Origin: Polaribacter sp. IC066
Lineage (GTDB): Bacteria > Bacteroidota > Bacteroidia > Flavobacteriales > Flavobacteriaceae
Reading direction: 5' to 3'
Length of the DNA stretch: 58,021 nt
Assembly (NCBI RefSeq): GCF_007997085.1
Contig: NZ_VORR01000026.1
Span: forward strand, 1-58,021
Below, piece by piece: positions 55,675-58,021 of this stretch. Within the stretch, counting starts at the first letter, position 1. Every line of letters begins with the position of its first letter. The position numbers were made by a program, and so were the translations under genes. The notes under the pieces were generated by a model. It made no database searches. It was not told the origin of the DNA and saw only the letters and a list, made by a program, of their open reading frames with translations.

Positions 55675-56937
55675 ATGCAGAACAAAGAAAATTTAAAAAA
55701 GTTGATTACAAACAATAATGTAACGCTTTCAGAAAACTTTGAGAGTAATGCTAAACCACAGGCAAAAAAGTTGAGCGATGCAATTGATAACGCTATGACC
55801 ACCGAACCAATTACGGAACAGGCAATTTTAAGCAAACAAATTGAAGCACACCGAAAAAACAGCATTAAATATAAAATTGATGTTACTGAAATAATCCCAC
55901 CACCTCAAATAGCATGGAGTTTAGCCAATACCAAAAAAAGCGGAAACGAAATTTTAGGAACGCTGGGAAATTTTAGTGCAATAATAGGAAAAGCAAAATC
56001 CCGAAAATCATTTTATGTAAATATTGCAGTATCAACAGCGTTGAAAGAAGATAGTGTTTTAGGGCGATTTTCAAGCGATTTGCCCTCAGATAAAAATGAA
56101 GTCTTATACTTTGATACCGAACAAGGAAAGTATCACGTACAGCTCGCAGTTAAGCGTATTTGTACTCAAATTAAAGAACCCGAACCAAAAAATCTACATA
56201 CGTATTATTTGCGAAGTTTAACACCATCCGAACGCCTTGAATTTATTGAAAATGAAATATTAAGTAATGACAAAGTAGGTTTTGTAATAATTGACGGAAT
56301 TAAGGATTTAGTTACTTCAATAAACGATGAAGAGCAGGCTACAATGATTGTAAGCAAGCTATTAAAATGGACTGAAGAACGAAATATTCATATTGTAACG
56401 GTATTACACCAAAACAAAAGTGATACCAACGCACGTGGTCATATTGGCACAGAGTTAGTCAATAAAGCCGAAACCGTTTTAGAGGTTGCAAAATCTGAAA
56501 ATGATAGCAACATCTCGATAGTAACACCTTTGCAATGCAGAAACCCCGAACCCGAAGTATTTGCCTTTGAAATCAATGAATTTGGTATTCCTAAAATGGC
56601 AGAAAACTTTGAATTAAGAACCGAAACCAAAAAAAATAGGTTTGATGTTTCAGATTTGGAGGACTTCAAAAAATATGAGGTATTAACTGAAGTATTTATT
56701 AATGGTGCTGAATTTGGTTATAAGCAATTGGAAACACAAATTAAATTAGCTTCAAAAAAGCAATTAGGAAAAGCACTGGCAAATAATTCTATCACTTCAT
56801 TAATTGCTGATTGTAAAAATAACGGTTGGTTGCTTCAAGAAAAGCCGAGAGGAGCTTATACGCTGGGAACTTTTGACGAAGATGAATTTTCTACTGAAGA
56901 TGTTTGTGAAGCAGAAAAATTTCATAAAAATAATTAA
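55675..56937 (+). CDS. RepA-like AAA/RecA-fold ATPase of the integrated element
   Basis: A 420-aa ATPase probably acting as helicase or replication initiator for the element. The Walker A is G105-KAKSRK-S112 (GKAKSRKS), Walker B is VGFVIID at 201-207, and a sensor-like HIVTVLHQNK lies near 235-244, followed by ARGHIGTELVNKAETVLEV. This pattern is typical of RepA/DnaB-related single-domain ATPases on plasmids and integrative elements. The C-terminal 80 residues look like a winged helix (LASKKQLGKALANNSITSLI). It precedes an iteron-like region and the primase gene. Confidence 0.82.
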   Translation: MQNKENLKKLITNNNVTLSENFESNAKPQAKKLSDAIDNAMTTEPITEQAILSKQIEAHRKNSIKYKIDVTEIIPPPQIAWSLANTKKSGNEILGTLGNFSAIIGKAKSRKSFYVNIAVSTALKEDSVLGRFSSDLPSDKNEVLYFDTEQGKYHVQLAVKRICTQIKEPEPKNLHTYYLRSLTPSERLEFIENEILSNDKVGFVIIDGIKDLVTSINDEEQATMIVSKLLKWTEERNIHIVTVLHQNKSDTNARGHIGTELVNKAETVLEVAKSENDSNISIVTPLQCRNPEPEVFAFEINEFGIPKMAENFELRTETKKNRFDVSDLEDFKKYEVLTEVFINGAEFGYKQLETQIKLASKKQLGKALANNSITSLIADCKNNGWLLQEKPRGAYTLGTFDEDEFSTEDVCEAEKFHKNN

Positions 56938-57065
56938 TCTATCACTTTTATTAAAATTGATTTCATCGCTCTATCACTTTACTTTAAGCGTATATGTACG
57001 CTTATAAAGTGATAAAGCGATGAATGACACTTTAATAAAGCCCTTTAAAGCGATAAAGCGATGAA
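56938..57065 (+). repeat. Iteron-like region with cruciform, candidate replication origin
   Basis: TTCATCGCTCTATCACTTTA (56962-56981) is inverted at 57005-57024 (TAAAGTGATAAAGCGATGAA) with one mismatch. Between them TAAGCGTA-TATG-TACGCTTA (56985-57004) is a perfect hairpin. A further direct copy, TAAAGCGATAAAGCGATGAA, lies at 57046-57065 and overlaps the primase start, and CTATCACTTT also occurs at 56939-56948. The arrangement between a RepA-like ATPase and a primase suits an origin used after excision, or it may only regulate the primase. Confidence 0.55.
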
Positions 57066-57897
57066 ACAATATAAATACAATTTGGACAAAAGCACAAAAA
57101 AATTTGTTTGTCCTAAATGCAATAAGAAAACTTTTGTTAAACTTGTGGAATTTAAAACAGGAAACTATTTGAGCGATGAATTTGGGCGATGCGACCGTGA
57201 AACAAATTGCAGGTATCACAGCACGCCAAAATCTGAATTTAAAAATTTCTATGAAGTCAAATATATTGCACCAGCAGAACCATCACTTCACGATTATAAT
57301 TTAGTGATCCAAAGCGGACGAAACTATAAACAGAATAATTTTATTCAATTCCTAAATTCAGTATTTACTATTGATGAAGTTAAAAATGCAGTTTCAAAAT
57401 ACTTAATAGGAACTTCAAAGCATTGGAACGGTGCAACTATTTTTTGGCAAATTGATGAGAACGAAAAAGTAAGGCATGGCAAAGTTATGTTATTCAACTT
57501 TGAAACAGGAAAACGGCAAAAGCGAGCGAACGGCAAAGCTTATATTAGTAGTGTTCGCAGTATCTTAAAACTTCAAAATTTTAATCTTAATCAATGCTTA
57601 TTTGGTTTGCACCTAATAAATGAAACCAACCAAAAGACTTGTGCAGTCGTAGAAAGCGAGAAGACAGCCGTTATAATGAGTGTTTTTAAACCCCAATATA
57701 CTTGGGTTGCTACTGGAATGAAAGGAGGGTTTAAATACGAGAATTTGAAGCCTATAAAAGAGTATAAAATTATTGCATTTCCTGACAAAACTGAGTATAA
57801 CGATTGGAACGATAAAGCAATACACTTGAATGCAGTAGGGTTTAATATAACCTTAACTCCGCAGGTCTCAATTCAAAAGAAACGGAAAGTCCTTTAA
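57061..57897 (+). CDS. Primase-like protein with zinc ribbon and Toprim-type domain
   Basis: A 278-aa protein with an N-terminal zinc ribbon (C17, C20, C44, C50 and H53 in FVCPKCNK and GRCDRETNCRYH), a middle region with RHGKVMLFNFETGKRQKRANGKA, and a Toprim-like domain with VVESEKTAVIM (E198/E200), ATGMKGGF and FPDKTEYNDW (D242, D248). It fits the primases of NBU-type integrative mobilizable elements. Its C-terminus ends abruptly (TPQVSIQKKRKVL) and may be shorter than relatives. The ATG overlaps the last iteron-like repeat. Confidence 0.75.
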   Translation: MKQYKYNLDKSTKKFVCPKCNKKTFVKLVEFKTGNYLSDEFGRCDRETNCRYHSTPKSEFKNFYEVKYIAPAEPSLHDYNLVIQSGRNYKQNNFIQFLNSVFTIDEVKNAVSKYLIGTSKHWNGATIFWQIDENEKVRHGKVMLFNFETGKRQKRANGKAYISSVRSILKLQNFNLNQCLFGLHLINETNQKTCAVVESEKTAVIMSVFKPQYTWVATGMKGGFKYENLKPIKEYKIIAFPDKTEYNDWNDKAIHLNAVGFNITLTPQVSIQKKRKVL

Positions 57898-57930
57898 AAA
57901 TAGTAGTTACAAGACTTTTCCATCTCAATA

Positions 57931-57970
57931 ATTTTCACCAACTTGGGTGAAAACCCTGACAGGTGAAAAT
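57931..57970. other. Hairpin with extra repeat, candidate transfer origin
   Basis: ATTTTCACC (57931-57939) pairs with GGTGAAAA (57946-57953) across AACTTG. A second GGTGAAAAT at 57962-57970 repeats the right arm. It follows the primase gene where mobilization genes would be expected, but the window ends 51 bp later. An oriT is inferred from position only. Confidence 0.3.
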
Positions 57971-58021
57971 TACAACAACTACAGAAAATATTAGTGCTTA
58001 CGGCGGATTAAATTTTATATC

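Overview
The window is AT-rich chromosomal DNA from a marine-type Flavobacteriaceae bacterium (Bacteroidota), probably near Polaribacter or Tenacibaculum. The evidence is the gene content: GldH, a PorZ-like type IX secretion protein, GLPGLI and DUF4837 proteins, SusC-style carboxypeptidase-regulatory/TonB receptors, RicT beside gldH, and promoters with the Bacteroidota -7 box TAnnTTTG. The genus is an inference.

Positions 1-29.2 kb are mostly housekeeping genes: a lipoate ligase; a TolC/RND/adaptor efflux operon with a palindrome over its promoter; a frameshifted FemAB/GNAT-like gene followed by acyl-CoA thioesterase and SdpI-like genes; porZ-recO-TonB receptor in one overlapping operon; CYTH, hemolysin III, PlsC and TrpS; a decayed IS630-like transposase; DUF4837 lipoprotein, LysM transglycosylase and exonuclease III; a tandem pair of tiny membrane proteins; a scoA/scoB CoA-transferase operon split by a four-helix-bundle gene flanked by inverted repeats; then PBP1A, gldH and ricT.

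Positions 29.2-34.9 kb are the most unusual chromosomal stretch. A small secreted cysteine-rich protein, a GLPGLI protein and a TonB-receptor-like barrel protein lie between two direct copies of a roughly 225-bp non-coding element. Both copies can form the same series of hairpins, with compensatory changes in one stem. The second copy precedes a small outer-membrane barrel gene.

Positions 34.9-52.3 kb hold TrhO, a nested inverted-repeat island, asd, a PaaK-like ferredoxin reductase, a LysE exporter, M1 and S8 peptidases, an MBL hydrolase, and the pbpC/alpha-2-macroglobulin pair. A REP hairpin sits in the 5' end of pbpC.

Positions 52.6-58.0 kb are the left part of an integrative, probably mobilizable element running off the right edge. 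It carries a tyrosine integrase, an excisionase-like HTH protein, two unknown proteins, a RepA-like ATPase and a zinc-ribbon/Toprim primase. An iteron-like inverted repeat between ATPase and primase looks like a replication origin, and a hairpin near the edge could be a transfer site. No tRNA, rRNA or CRISPR array was seen.
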